A stretch of DNA of 64,000 bases from Paenibacillus glacialis (GCF_001637205.1 NZ_LVJH01000007.1:372001-436000); one strand, 5' to 3'. Positions 8,673 through 18,070 are shown, counted from the stretch's first letter. The notes: generated by a model not told the origin, from the letters alone. Translations and numbers: made by a program.

Positions 8673-10028
8673 TTACTTTAGCAACCACAAAGCAGGTACG
8701 ATCGGTGGCTCCCATCCAGTAAGTGTTGTGTGAGCTTGACGACACGTATAGGTAGCACCGTTGTAAGTAACTAGTGCACCCACCGCGTAATATGTGTTCG
8801 GTTTCCATTCAGAAACAGTAGGAGTAGAAGCGGTTGCCGTTGTGCCGTTTATCGTGCTTGCAGCTGATTGATTACCTGCGGCATCTAGGGCATAAACGTT
8901 GAATGTATAAGTTGTGCTGGCACTTAGTCCAGTTACCGTATAATTCGTAGTTGTACTCGAAACCGTTGTTAGCAACATCGTTCCATTATAAATGCGGTAT
9001 GCAGTGACACCGACATCGTCCGTCGATTTGTTCCACATTAACTGCATACTAGAAGCGGTTGGTGTACCCATAATGTGTAAGCCGCCTGGAGCGGTTGGTG
9101 CTTGCGTATCAATTGCAGGCGGAGCATCCGTGGTTACACTAATAGAATTACTTGCAGCAGATACGTTTCCAGCCGCGTCTATTGCCTTCACACTGAATGT
9201 GTACGCGGTGTTAGCAGATAATCCGGTTACAGTATTACTAAGCGTTGTACCAGATACGGTAGCGACTAAGGAAGATCCGTTAAAAATTCGATAGCCGGTT
9301 ACGCCTACATTATCTGTTGAAGCTCTCCAATTCAAAGACACGCTGTTCGTTGTTTTGAAGGGTGCAGTCAGAGTCGATGGTGCAGTTGGTGCTTGTGTAT
9401 CGACTGGGTTGCTGCCACTGAAATTCACGTCGATCACGTTATAGAAAGCATTTGTCGTATCAGCCACTTCCCATACAGCCAAGATCACATGGTATCCACT
9501 TCGAGCAGGAACGTGGCAAGTGTCGGAGTAGGAGAATGGAGGTTGAACCCCGTTATAATTCACTGAACAGAATGGAGAAAGATCGAAGGAATCCCGTGTT
9601 AGAGGGGCGTTCGGGTTCCAGTTCGGTTTCGTAATATAGTACTTCCAGCTCGCTGTGGCATGCGCAGCAGTCAACTTCCAAGTGAACGTATTTTGACCAG
9701 AAGAGATGTTGACTTTGGACCAACGCGTAGCGGATTGCTCGTCAAGCTTAGCGAAAGCACCGTTCGCGCTCGCGATTTTGCCGTCTGCAGGTCCTTTTTC
9801 AGGGAATCCCTTCGGTGCTTCTAGACTTTGTGGCTCATAGATAATCGGTCCGCAATCCTTGTTCTGACCTGATTTACATAGCGCAGCACGGCTAGCAGGC
9901 CCTTCGACATAACCGTGACCAAAAGCCGTACTCGGTAATAGAAGTATGATACCAGTAACAATCAATAGAATACTGCAAAAAGTAAGTAGTTTGGTTCCAG
10001 ACGACTGTGTTAAACGAATAGATGTCAT
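8673..10028 (-). CDS. AA10 lytic polysaccharide monooxygenase with FnIII x2 and CBM5/12 (copy 3)
   Basis: A 451-residue secreted LPMO with the same layout as copy 2. The signal peptide ends before His38 ([10 protein letters not shown]), and the second copper histidine is in [12 protein letters not shown]. The axial Phe is in [11 protein letters not shown]. Two FnIII domains follow ([12 protein letters not shown], then [12 protein letters not shown]), and the terminal CBM5/12 has [17 protein letters not shown] and [12 protein letters not shown]. The ATG at 10028 follows AAAGGAGACC. The substitutions relative to copies 1 and 2 sit mainly in linkers and surface strands, which suggests older duplication under continued selection rather than recent gene conversion. 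Confidence 0.95.
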   Translation of the reverse strand: MTSIRLTQSSGTKLLTFCSILLIVTGIILLLPSTAFGHGYVEGPASRAALCKSGQNKDCGPIIYEPQSLEAPKGFPEKGPADGKIASANGAFAKLDEQSATRWSKVNISSGQNTFTWKLTAAHATASWKYYITKPNWNPNAPLTRDSFDLSPFCSVNYNGVQPPFSYSDTCHVPARSGYHVILAVWEVADTTNAFYNVIDVNFSGSNPVDTQAPTAPSTLTAPFKTTNSVSLNWRASTDNVGVTGYRIFNGSSLVATVSGTTLSNTVTGLSANTAYTFSVKAIDAAGNVSAASNSISVTTDAPPAIDTQAPTAPGGLHIMGTPTASSMQLMWNKSTDDVGVTAYRIYNGTMLLTTVSSTTTNYTVTGLSASTTYTFNVYALDAAGNQSAASTINGTTATASTPTVSEWKPNTYYAVGALVTYNGATYTCRQAHTTLTGWEPPIVPALWLLK

Positions 10029-10179
10029 AATATTAGGTCTCCTTTGATTTAGGGTATGTCTAACTCGACTAGAGCTGAACGCTCTGATCTGTTGTTGACA
10101 ACACTGATGTTTTTAACGCACATATTCTAAAAGAGCAAATATTCGGGTTTGCATCGCCCCCTTTTATAGTGAAGATTTA

Positions 10180-10215
10180 AAAAAACTCAAATTCGCTAGA
10201 AGCTCATATATCGAA
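10180..10215 (-). promoter_or_regulatory. Diverged palindromic element upstream of LPMO copy 3
   Basis: ACTCA and GCTCATATAT align with the flanks of the element upstream of copies 1 and 2, but the spacer between half-sites is about nine bases longer. Confidence 0.3.
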
Positions 10216-10636
10216 TGAGTCGTAGATAGAGTTGTTGATAGAAAGATAAAAATTGGTTTTTTCAAAAAAAATAATTCATGGTGTTAATGAGAATTGTACG
10301 ACAATTAAACAACTTTTTTGAGAGACTTGGGAATCAATTTCTTAATAAATTGTCACATCATTGGGAAAATAGGGGAAATAGTTAGAAAATTAACGAAATC
10401 CTTTATATTCTATGGGTTTTCTTTCAAATGAACAGGGAAAGTTGATAGGAAAACACGAGAACGAAGGAGGGATAATGTTGGACAAGGGCTAGGACTTATG
10501 GTTTATGAAATCCAAGTTTTGGTAAATCAATAGAGCAGAAGGCATCAAGTTTCAACCTAAATATGGGGAATATTGTGTCGTATCGACCTTTCTTTTCTCA
10601 GCATAGGCTATTTGGTCTGTCATAGTTGAATTTCAG
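10216..10636. other. Intergenic, no supported gene
   Basis: AT-rich region with stop codons in all frames. It lies before the SLH remnant and may be decayed sequence of the same lost gene, but no homology is visible. Confidence 0.35.
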
Positions 10637-10876
10637 GAAGTTATTTGTAATATTTTATACAATGCGCAATCGATTTCAGTACCATCTTCTACCGTAGTGA
10701 ATAGGTTCCAAGATGCATCTAGTATTCCAGATTGGGCTGAAGCTGCGGTTAATTCACTCGTAGAATCAGGAATTATTCAGGGTTACGGGGATCAGACTCT
10801 CCGTTCCAATGCACATGCTACAAGGGCAGAAGCTGCTTCCATGCTGTATAAATGGCTCGTAGCGATGAATATTTAA
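10637..10876 (+). pseudogene. SLH (S-layer homology) domain remnant
   Basis: A frame without a credible start ends at TAA 10874. It reads FQDASSIPDWAEAAVNSLVE, then SGIIQGYGDQTLRSNAHATR and AEAASMLYKWL, a nearly complete C-terminal SLH module that would have anchored a protein to secondary cell-wall polymer. The frame closes upstream at a TAG near 10617. The rest of the host protein is gone. A good terminator still follows it. Confidence 0.75.
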
Positions 10877-10917
10877 CGAAATTTCTGTATGGTCCGTATC
10901 CATCTAATAGGATAACC

Positions 10918-10960
10918 AAAGAGCTGCTCCATCACAATGTGATAAGGGAGCGGCTCTTTG
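10918..10960 (+). terminator. Terminator downstream of SLH remnant
   Basis: AAAGAGC-GCTCC-ATCAC pairs with GTGAT-GGGAGC-GGCTCTTT. A long stem with mismatches. Confidence 0.7.
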
Positions 10961-11165
10961 ATGTGTGACAGATTACATTGGTTAGTTACCACTGGCAATG
11001 TGAAGCATGTTTGCTATCAGCAGAGTACTCCCCCCGTACAAAGTGTTCATGTTGAGAGATGAGTATATTCAAGAAACAGGTGAGGATTTTCTATTCTGGG
11101 TGGGTAAATGAAGTGATATTATCATGTCAGATATACAGAATCAACTAATAAGGGGAGGTTTTTAA

Positions 11166-12266
11166 ATGAAAAAGGTTCTGAAAGCAATTCCGTTCTTGCT
11201 CGTTGTAATGATGCTTGCAGTTATTGTCTCAGCATGTGGTAACAGTAGTAGCAAGGTCGATGTGGGGATCGTATTACCTACTAAAGATGAACCAAGATGG
11301 GTTCAAGATGAGCAAAGATTTAAAGATGCTTTGAAGGACACGAAGTACTCTTCTGAAATTTTATTTAGCCAAGGATCTTCTGCCAAAGAGAAAGAAAACG
11401 TAGATTCTTTGATCGCTAAAGGCATCAAAGTACTCATCATTTGTCCTCAAGACGGCAATGCAGCGGCAGCTGCAGTAGAAGCTGCTCAAAAAGCAGGCAT
11501 CAAGGTCATTTCCTATGACCGATTGATCACGAACACAGATGCGGTTAATTACTACGTAACTTTTGACAGTATTGCAGTAGGTAAAGCGCAAGCTCAATAC
11601 CTCGTTGATCATGCCAAAGGTAATGGCCAGCCATTGTATTTATACGCTGGTGCATCATCTGACAACAACGCTTTCTTGTTCTTCGAAGGGGCTTGGACCG
11701 TTCTTCAACCTAAAATCGCTGACGGCACTTTCAAAGTCGCTAACTCCAGCGAAGCCGTTGCGTTACAAGCTAACGGCGAATTGACTCGTGATCAACAAAG
11801 TAAAATTATAAGCCAGGTTACTACAAACTGGGATGCGAATGAAGCTAAGAACAAGGCACAAACTCACTTGACAGCCGCATCAGCCGACCAAAAAGGTGAT
11901 GTTGCGATTCTGGCTCCGAATGACGGTACAGCTCGTTCGATCGCTGATGTATTCGGATCTGATAGTGCAATCACAAGCTTTGTGGTTTCTGGGCAAGACG
12001 CTGAGAAAGCATCCATTCAATACATCATTGACAGTAAACAATCCATGACTGTATTCAAAGATGTTCGTAATCTCGTTAAAGACTCTATCGGAATGGCGGT
12101 CTCCGTTCTGGATGGCAAAACGCCTGAGACGACTGGATCTTACAACAACGGTAAAGTGGACGTGAAGGCTAAGCAAACGGAAGTTATCGTTGTCGACAAA
12201 GCCAACGTCAAAGCCTCACTCATTGATTCTGAGTATTACAAAGCAAGCGAATTCACAGGTCTATAA
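11166..12266 (+). CDS. chvE: ChvE-type multiple-sugar ABC transporter substrate-binding lipoprotein
   Basis: Extracytoplasmic receptor of a monosaccharide importer. The 366 residues begin with a lipoprotein signal (LAVIVSAC, Cys24). A type 1 periplasmic-binding-protein fold follows that matches Agrobacterium ChvE: VGIVLPTKDEPRWVQDEQ, KVISYDRLITN, YVTFDSIAVGKAQ, NNAFLFFEGAWTVLQP, VVSGQDAEKASIQYI and TVFKDVRNLVKD. The sugar set cannot be read from sequence, though ChvE-like proteins bind xylose, arabinose, glucose or galactose. GGGGAGG sits eight bases before the ATG. It leads an operon with the ATPase and permease genes, separated from them by a stem-loop. The gene name follows family similarity. 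Confidence 0.9.
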   Translation: MKKVLKAIPFLLVVMMLAVIVSACGNSSSKVDVGIVLPTKDEPRWVQDEQRFKDALKDTKYSSEILFSQGSSAKEKENVDSLIAKGIKVLIICPQDGNAAAAAVEAAQKAGIKVISYDRLITNTDAVNYYVTFDSIAVGKAQAQYLVDHAKGNGQPLYLYAGASSDNNAFLFFEGAWTVLQPKIADGTFKVANSSEAVALQANGELTRDQQSKIISQVTTNWDANEAKNKAQTHLTAASADQKGDVAILAPNDGTARSIADVFGSDSAITSFVVSGQDAEKASIQYIIDSKQSMTVFKDVRNLVKDSIGMAVSVLDGKTPETTGSYNNGKVDVKAKQTEVIVVDKANVKASLIDSEYYKASEFTGL

Positions 12267-12297
12267 TCGCACATAAACAATAGTTTGGACGGAATTA

Positions 12298-12322
12298 GTG
12301 ATAGATTGGTCTATCACTTTTC
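12298..12322 (+). terminator. Intercistronic hairpin (partial attenuator) after the SBP gene
   Basis: AGTGATAGA, TTGG loop, TCTATCACT then TTTT. It lies inside an operon, so read-through must occur. Such stems commonly keep binding-protein mRNA in excess over ATPase and permease mRNA. Confidence 0.65.
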
Positions 12323-12364
12323 CGCTATTCTACGACTTGTTTTGTTAAGGAGTGTAATCTAAAT

Positions 12365-13885
12365 ATGAATCCTACCATTTTAGAAATGAATAATATATCT
12401 AAAGAATTCACGGGAGTAAAGGCGCTCACGAATGTTAATTTCAAAGTGAATAAAGGAGAAATTCATTGTTTGATCGGTGAAAATGGCGCTGGTAAATCAA
12501 CTTTGATGAAAGTTCTAAGTGGTGTATACCCGCATGGCACTTATTCAGGAGACATCATATTTGATGGTAGTGTTCAGACTTTCTCGAGAATCAGCGATAG
12601 CGTAAAGACTGGCATTGCTATTATTTATCAAGAACTTGCGTTGTTTCCTGACCTCACCGTATATGAGAATATTTTCGCGGGAAATGAAGTGAAAAAAGGC
12701 GCATTGGTAGATTGGAATCAAACGATTGTTAGAGCTAAAGAAATGCTTAACAAAGTGAAACTGAATGTTAATCCTGAAGTGCTGATCAAAGATTTAGGTG
12801 TGGGTAAACAGCAGTTAGTAGAAATCGCTAAAGCGTTGAGTAAAGATGTGAAACTGCTTATTCTGGATGAACCGACGGCCGCACTTAATGAGAATGACAG
12901 TGAAAACTTGCTCCAACTACTAAGAGAATTGAAAAACCAAGGCATAACGAGCATCATGATTTCGCATAAGTTGAAAGAAGTGATAGCGATAGCGGATCAG
13001 GTAACTGTTCTTCGCGATGGTCGGACCATTTGTACGTTAGACGCTTCTAAAAATGAAGTGTCCGAAAGCGTGATCATAAAGAACATGGTTGGCCGTGAAA
13101 TCGATGATATCTATCCAAAAAGAAATAATAAACAATTTGGCGACAATGTACTTGAAATCCAAAACTGGACGGCATTTGATCCGAAACTAGGTCGAGAAGT
13201 CGTGAAAGACGTCAATCTCCATGTGAAGAAGGGAGAAATCGTCGGTATTGCAGGCTTAATGGGCTCTGGCCGAACAGAATTAGCACAGAGCATATTCGGC
13301 AATCCGAAATTCTATAAATTGCGTGGAGAATTACTTTTGGAAGGTGCGAAAAGAACATTAAAGAATCCCAAAGATGCGATCAAAGCGGGAATCGCCTATG
13401 TGACGGAAGATCGCAAAGGTGACGGCTTATTTCTGATACAGGATATCAAGCAAAATATTTCAGCCGCTAATCTTGAAATGATTTCGTCTAAAGGGATCAT
13501 TAACAATAATGAAGAAGTAAAAATATCTAATGAATATAAAGGGTCTTTAAACATAAAAGCACCTTCAGTTGAGCAACTGGTTGGTAATTTAAGTGGTGGG
13601 AATCAGCAGAAGGTATCCTTGGGCAAGTGGTTGTTCGTTAATCCAACTTTGCTTATATTGGACGAACCTACGCGGGGTATTGACGTGGGAGCTAAATTTG
13701 AAATTTATACGATCATGAATAAATTGATTAGCGAAGGCATGAGCATCATCATGATTTCTTCCGAGCTGAGTGAAGTATTAGGCATGAGCGATCGTGTCTA
13801 TGTCATGGCTGAGGGGGAAATAAAAGGTGAATTACATGCTAATGAAGCGGATCAAGAAAAAATAATGAAGCTTGCAACGCAATAG
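12365..13885 (+). CDS. mmsA: MmsA/GguA-type sugar ABC transporter ATP-binding protein (double ATPase)
   Basis: Energises sugar import. The 506 residues hold two ABC domains. The first has Walker A GENGAGKSTLMK, a degenerate signature (LGVGKQQLVEIAKALS) and Walker B LLILDEPTAAL. The second has a Walker A region GLMGSGRTELAQ in which the lysine is replaced, as is usual in this family, plus signature LSGGNQQKVSLGKWL and LLILDEPTRGIDVGAK. This asymmetry fits the carbohydrate-uptake CUT2 class. AAGGAG precedes the ATG. It is co-transcribed with the SBP upstream and the permease 11 bases downstream. Confidence 0.92.
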   Translation: MNPTILEMNNISKEFTGVKALTNVNFKVNKGEIHCLIGENGAGKSTLMKVLSGVYPHGTYSGDIIFDGSVQTFSRISDSVKTGIAIIYQELALFPDLTVYENIFAGNEVKKGALVDWNQTIVRAKEMLNKVKLNVNPEVLIKDLGVGKQQLVEIAKALSKDVKLLILDEPTAALNENDSENLLQLLRELKNQGITSIMISHKLKEVIAIADQVTVLRDGRTICTLDASKNEVSESVIIKNMVGREIDDIYPKRNNKQFGDNVLEIQNWTAFDPKLGREVVKDVNLHVKKGEIVGIAGLMGSGRTELAQSIFGNPKFYKLRGELLLEGAKRTLKNPKDAIKAGIAYVTEDRKGDGLFLIQDIKQNISAANLEMISSKGIINNNEEVKISNEYKGSLNIKAPSVEQLVGNLSGGNQQKVSLGKWLFVNPTLLILDEPTRGIDVGAKFEIYTIMNKLISEGMSIIMISSELSEVLGMSDRVYVMAEGEIKGELHANEADQEKIMKLATQ

Positions 13886-13896
13886 GAGGGAAACCG

Positions 13897-15072
13897 GTGA
13901 AATTACTTAAGGAAGCGAAGTCGTTGATTGGAGTTAATATTCGAGATTATGGGATGTATATCGCTTTATTTGTCATTATGTTGACTTTTTCAATCATGAC
14001 GGATGGGCTGTTTATGTCATCTCGGAATATTAGTAACTTGATAGATGCAACGGGTTATATTGCTGTTCTAGCTGTTGGGATGACGCTAGTCATTGTTATT
14101 CGTCATATTGATTTATCCGTCGGATTTGCGGCAGGATTTATGGGAGCTATTGCGGCTATACTGCTTACACAGTTTGGAATGCCATTTTATATTACGATTC
14201 CGATTATTTTAGTGTTGGGAATGATCATCGGTTTATTTAATGGTTTCCTAGTAGCTCATATGGGGATTCCTTCGTTTGTTGCTTCTTTAGCGGCGATGTT
14301 GATTTTCAGAGGGGCATTACTACAGGTAACCGAAAAAACCGGAACGATCAGTATAAAGGACGAACATTTTAACGCTATTGGAAATGGATTCATTCCAGCG
14401 ATCGCAAAAGTAGGTCAATTAAATTTGTTGTCATTAATCGTTGGGGCACTGATTATCGTCCTGTTCATCTACTTTGAATTCTCTAAGCGAAGAAACAAAA
14501 TCAAATATCATTTTGAAGTGATATCTAATAGCATGTTTGCCATAAAAGTTTTATTCGTATCCGCCATCATAGCGTATATTACTTGGATTTTAGCGGGATA
14601 CAACGGATTTTCTTGGACGGTCATTATTGTGTTGATCGTCGTGGTGATATATCACTTTCTTACGACTTCAACCGTCATTGGACGACATATCTATGCCGTT
14701 GGAAGCAATCCAGAAGCTGCGAATTTAAGCGGGATTAGCGTCAAGAAAATTACCTACATTGTTTTTTGTTCCATGGGATTGTTGTCGGCACTCTCAGGGT
14801 TACTGTTTACTGCTCGTCTGCAATCGGCTACGACGACTGCGGGTACATTATTTGAACTCGATGCGATTGCGGCTGCTTACGTTGGTGGCGTATCCGCTGC
14901 CGGTGGAGTAGGAAAAGTGACGGGTTCCATTATCGGAGCGATCGTCATGGCATCACTCTCCAGCGGTATGAATTTACTCGGAGTAGGGATTTCCTATCAG
15001 TACATGATCCGCGGGGGCGTGTTAGCTGGTGCTGTCATTTTCGATGTTATGACCCGTAAGCAGAGAGCATAA
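13897..15072 (+). CDS. mmsB: MmsB/GguB-type sugar ABC transporter permease
   Basis: Membrane channel of the CUT2 sugar importer: 391 residues with about ten hydrophobic helices. Family marks are AVGMTLVIVIRHIDLSVG near residue 60, GNGFIP in the middle and the cytoplasmic coupling segment YAVGSNPEAANLSGISVKK, which contacts the ATPase. YVGGVSAAGGVGKVTGSIIG follows near the C terminus. The GTG start has AGGAGGGAAACCG just upstream, overlapping the end of the ATPase gene region. The next element is a strong terminator, so the transporter operon has three genes and no catabolic enzyme. Confidence 0.92.
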   Translation: MKLLKEAKSLIGVNIRDYGMYIALFVIMLTFSIMTDGLFMSSRNISNLIDATGYIAVLAVGMTLVIVIRHIDLSVGFAAGFMGAIAAILLTQFGMPFYITIPIILVLGMIIGLFNGFLVAHMGIPSFVASLAAMLIFRGALLQVTEKTGTISIKDEHFNAIGNGFIPAIAKVGQLNLLSLIVGALIIVLFIYFEFSKRRNKIKYHFEVISNSMFAIKVLFVSAIIAYITWILAGYNGFSWTVIIVLIVVVIYHFLTTSTVIGRHIYAVGSNPEAANLSGISVKKITYIVFCSMGLLSALSGLLFTARLQSATTTAGTLFELDAIAAAYVGGVSAAGGVGKVTGSIIGAIVMASLSSGMNLLGVGISYQYMIRGGVLAGAVIFDVMTRKQRA

Positions 15073-15095
15073 TTCTATGTTTGGTGAGATATCTA

Positions 15096-15137
15096 AAAAA
15101 CGCCGGAGAGTGTTAGTTACAGCTCTCCGGCGTTTTT
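15096..15137 (+). terminator. Terminator of the sugar ABC operon
   Basis: CGCCGGAGAG stem with its perfect complement CTCTCCGGCG followed by TTTTT, with A-run upstream. Confidence 0.95.
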
Positions 15138-15249
15138 GTGGTATAAATATAATGCTACATGAGTTTATTGAGATGTCAGATGAAGGATCTTAAATTGAAG
15201 TAATGAATATAAAACCAGCTACATTCTTTTGTTCGGAATAGGTACTAAG

Positions 15250-15678
15250 TTAGGAATTCAAGCGGTTGAAATTCTTAGAAGCAATGCTCAGAAATGTCGT
15301 ATACAAAGGCTGTACATTAAATTTTTTCCCGAATTCAAACTTATAGAGAGCGGTCTGTAAATTGTTGCTCTTGTGATAAGGGGAGGTTATATAGTGAAGG
15401 GTAACTTCACAATCATCGAAACCGGTGCCTCCCGTTTCCATAGTAACCTCATAAATTGAGCTAAGGTGTATCGATGCAACACGGGTCTTTTTACCAGTAA
15501 CGCCTTGATGGTCAATGAGAATTAATCTTTCATTAGTAATAATAAAAGCGTCACGTACCAGTTTGAAGCCCATATGAATTTCTTCCTCGGGCATAAGATA
15601 AATCCCATATTGGCTCTTTAATTCGGGAATAGTTACCTCAGAATAATTTCCCATTAAACCACCAAACAAGTTAGCCAT
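15250..15678 (-). CDS. Bacterial PH-domain protein (bPH_1/PF08000-like)
   Basis: A 142-residue cytoplasmic protein. The segment from about residue 25 (EEIHMGFKLVRDAFIITNER, then LILIDHQGVTGKKTRVASIHL) to the C terminus has the seven-strand plus helix pattern of the bacterial pleckstrin-homology-like family. Proteins of this family often assemble as rings, but their ligand is unknown. GGGGGAAT lies before the ATG. It is a single gene, convergent with the sugar operon. Confidence 0.8.
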   Translation of the reverse strand: MANLFGGLMGNYSEVTIPELKSQYGIYLMPEEEIHMGFKLVRDAFIITNERLILIDHQGVTGKKTRVASIHLSSIYEVTMETGGTGFDDCEVTLHYITSPYHKSNNLQTALYKFEFGKKFNVQPLYTTFLSIASKNFNRLNS

Positions 15679-15897
15679 CGTAATTCCCCCTAATTATATT
15701 AATACTTTAAATTTTAATTTATTGCTACCTTTCTCATTGGATATTCTATGTAGCCAAAGATTTTTCCTACTTTTATATAGAATGTTTTAAAGTCTATCAT
15801 CTAGAGCAAAAGGTGTATACAGTAATCATACTAATAAGTATTATGTATTTAATGATCTTGTATTGAAGTTTAAGGAGGGATTAGTATCAGAACGCTA

Positions 15898-16635
15898 GTG
15901 ATTAGTGACATACATGGTTGTTATGATGAGTTCAATACACTACTAAAAAATGTGGGATACAACCCCGAACAAGATAGGCTTATATTGGTAGGCGATTATG
16001 TGGATAGAGGGTTAAAGAGTAAAGAGGTAGTTGAGCAAGTGAAATCATTGGTTGAAGAATGGGGAGTAATCGCTCTTAAAGGAAACCATGATCAGATGAT
16101 GGTAGACGCTATCGATAAGGAAGAAGATGTTGATGATAAACGCTGGATCAGAAATGGGGCGTTCCAAACACTTGAAAGTTATAGTGGCCTAGATTTCAGT
16201 GACGAAGGTTCTGAGTGGGATACATATATAGAAGGAAAAGAATATATCATGAAACATTATTCCCATCATTTAGAATTTCTACGATCATTGCCACTTTATT
16301 ATGAAACGGATAGTCACATATTTGTTCATGCAGGAATTAATCCATCATATGAGAATTGGAAAGAGAGTCAGCCCCTTAACGAATTTTATTGGATTAGAGA
16401 TGAGTTCTTTCATCATGCAACCAACTTAGAGAAAAAGGTTGTGTTCGGTCATACACCAGCAGTCAATCTGCATGGGTCTGAAGATATATGGTTTAGTCCA
16501 ATGGGAGATAAGATCGGCATTGACGGTGGGTGTGTATATGGCTTGAAATTAAATTGCTTGGAGATCAGTGATGATGGAGACTATACGACACATTTTGTGA
16601 AGAAGGTTGCATTAGACAAACGGGATGACATTTAA
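15898..16635 (+). CDS. PPP-family metallophosphoesterase (serine/threonine phosphatase-like)
   Basis: A dinuclear-metal phosphatase. Metal ligands are seen in order: SDIHG at the N terminus, GDYVDRG, KGNHD, and the downstream histidines in HAGINP and FGHTP. The GTG at 15898 is the first standard start, but GGAGG lies some 20 bases away. By contrast, an in-frame ATC at 15886 is seven bases from AAGGAGGG and would give MRTLVISDIHG, the usual beginning of this family. Initiation at ATC, or a mutated ATG, is likely. Substrates could be phosphoproteins or dinucleotide polyphosphates. Confidence 0.88.
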   Translation: MISDIHGCYDEFNTLLKNVGYNPEQDRLILVGDYVDRGLKSKEVVEQVKSLVEEWGVIALKGNHDQMMVDAIDKEEDVDDKRWIRNGAFQTLESYSGLDFSDEGSEWDTYIEGKEYIMKHYSHHLEFLRSLPLYYETDSHIFVHAGINPSYENWKESQPLNEFYWIRDEFFHHATNLEKKVVFGHTPAVNLHGSEDIWFSPMGDKIGIDGGCVYGLKLNCLEISDDGDYTTHFVKKVALDKRDDI

Positions 16636-16747
16636 GTGTTGTTATAGTAGATCGGTATAAATTCATATAACAACATATCATGTTCAGTATTATATGAATT
16701 GAGGAAGTTCTTAATGATGTTTATAAAATACTCAATGGGAGGTAAAT

Positions 16748-17359
16748 ATGCAAATTATTAACCTACTAATTAGTGCAACATTACAGCTAATACTATTCTC
16801 GATTATCCCTTTTATATGGTGGTTGATTTCTGGCAGAAAGGCACTGGGATTATTTAAATGGTTAGGCTTAAAAAAACCTGTTGTTAGAAATAAGATTAAA
16901 TATATAATCACTTTTGTAGGTACAATCATTGTTATGGGGATTCCAGCATTCTTAATTGTTCCTATGTTTGTAGATAATTCTGAATTTGCTTCATCCCAAT
17001 TTTCTGGACAAGGAGTGTCTGCATTAATTCCAATTCTGATCTATGCTTTTTTACAAACAGGACTTTCTGAAGAATTGTTGTTCAGAGGTTTTTTGACCAA
17101 AAGGCTGGTACATAAGTTTGGCTTTCAAGTAGGTAACATGGTACAAGGTTTATTGTTTGGGTTTATGCATGGTGCGATGTTTATATCAACAGCAGGATTG
17201 TTAGGTGCAATAATTATTATTGTGATCACAGGTACAGGCGGTTGGCTAATGGGTTGGATTAATGAAAAGCAATCTGGGGGTTCTATGATCTCAAGCTGGT
17301 TACTTCATGGTTGTTCTAACTTGTTAGCTTCCATTATAGTGATGTTTAATATTTTTTAG
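16748..17359 (+). CDS. CPBP family intramembrane glutamic protease
   Basis: A 203-residue membrane protein of the CAAX-protease/bacteriocin-processing (Abi) family. Motif 1 is SEELLFRGF (Glu-Glu and Arg), motif 2 is FGFMHG, and motif 3 is LLHGCSN; together they supply the catalytic Glu and His. Four to five transmembrane helices are evident. Members cleave peptides in the membrane and sometimes give bacteriocin immunity. The ATG follows GGGAGGTAAAT. The neighbours do not reveal a substrate. Confidence 0.85.
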   Translation: MQIINLLISATLQLILFSIIPFIWWLISGRKALGLFKWLGLKKPVVRNKIKYIITFVGTIIVMGIPAFLIVPMFVDNSEFASSQFSGQGVSALIPILIYAFLQTGLSEELLFRGFLTKRLVHKFGFQVGNMVQGLLFGFMHGAMFISTAGLLGAIIIIVITGTGGWLMGWINEKQSGGSMISSWLLHGCSNLLASIIVMFNIF

Positions 17360-17428
17360 TCATATCATTATCATGTGTAACTGGTCAGTAATGTTGAAAT
17401 CGTCGAACTAATATCAATTGAGGAAAAT

Positions 17429-17905
17429 ATGGAAGAACTATCTGAGCTTTTAATGCAAGTTGTAGAAGATGGGGCATCAATAGGATTTTTACCACCATTA
17501 AATCGTTTAGAAGCTGAACATTATTGGGGAAATGTATTAGATCCTGGAGTCATACTTTTAGTTGCGAAAATAAACAATATCATCGTTGGAACGGTACAGC
17601 TACAATTGTGTACGAAGCGAAACGGTAGTCATAGAGCCGAAATTGCAAAATTAATGACCCACCCTAATTATCGACGTAATGGTATCGGTCGTGCCCTCAT
17701 GCGAACGGTTGATGAAAGAGCCAAGAAAGAGGGTCGGTCATTATTAGTTCTCGATACTAGAGAAGGAGACCCATCCAATCTCCTATACACTTCAGTAGGT
17801 TATATTCAGGCTGGACGGATTCCCAACTATGCGATGTCTGCAACTGGCGAATTAGATGCTACGATATATTATTATAAAAGCATGATGTCTATATATCGAC
17901 GGTAG
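17429..17905 (+). CDS. GNAT family N-acetyltransferase
   Basis: A 158-residue GNAT with motif A THPNYRRNGIGRALMRTVDE, preceded by the beta-4 strand GTVQLQLCTKRNGSHRAEIAKL. A C-terminal SVGYIQAGRIPNYAMSATGE completes motif B, then YYYKSM. The frame is open upstream of the ATG for about 11 codons (VEIVELISIEEN), which resembles the natural N terminus, but it has no start codon. The working start is the ATG with GAGG five bases away. The protein may therefore lack its first strand. Function is unassigned. Confidence 0.8.
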   Translation: MEELSELLMQVVEDGASIGFLPPLNRLEAEHYWGNVLDPGVILLVAKINNIIVGTVQLQLCTKRNGSHRAEIAKLMTHPNYRRNGIGRALMRTVDERAKKEGRSLLVLDTREGDPSNLLYTSVGYIQAGRIPNYAMSATGELDATIYYYKSMMSIYRR

Positions 17906-17930
17906 GATGGGGAGGTTTACTGTAGATGGA

Positions 17931-18070
17931 GTGCATATAGAAGGAAAACTAGCAATTTTTTTGGTCTTACTACCCAATATAATATTTGCATTTCTTCCTC
18001 CAAAGCATGTTACAACTGATTTACGTACTACACCATGATTTTTACCGTATTAGAACAAGTAGGGAAATGA
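17931..18070 (+). pseudogene. N-terminal fragment of a small membrane protein, frameshifted
   Basis: The frame from GTG 17931 reads GKLAIFLVLLPNIIFAFLPP, then KHVTTDLRTTP and stop. In another frame it resumes FTVLEQVGK and stops again. It looks like the first transmembrane helix and loop of a roughly 150-170-residue integral membrane protein whose remainder is lost. Confidence 0.45.

Noticed and set aside
8992..9294. Long plus-strand frames across the LPMO FnIII regions (also at 210-398 and 9452-9634)
   Set aside because: Antisense shadows of repetitive FnIII codons, found in the same position in the LPMO copies.
10670..10960. Intact SLH-domain gene
   Set aside because: The frame is closed upstream by a TAG and has no start with a ribosome binding site, so only a remnant is supported.
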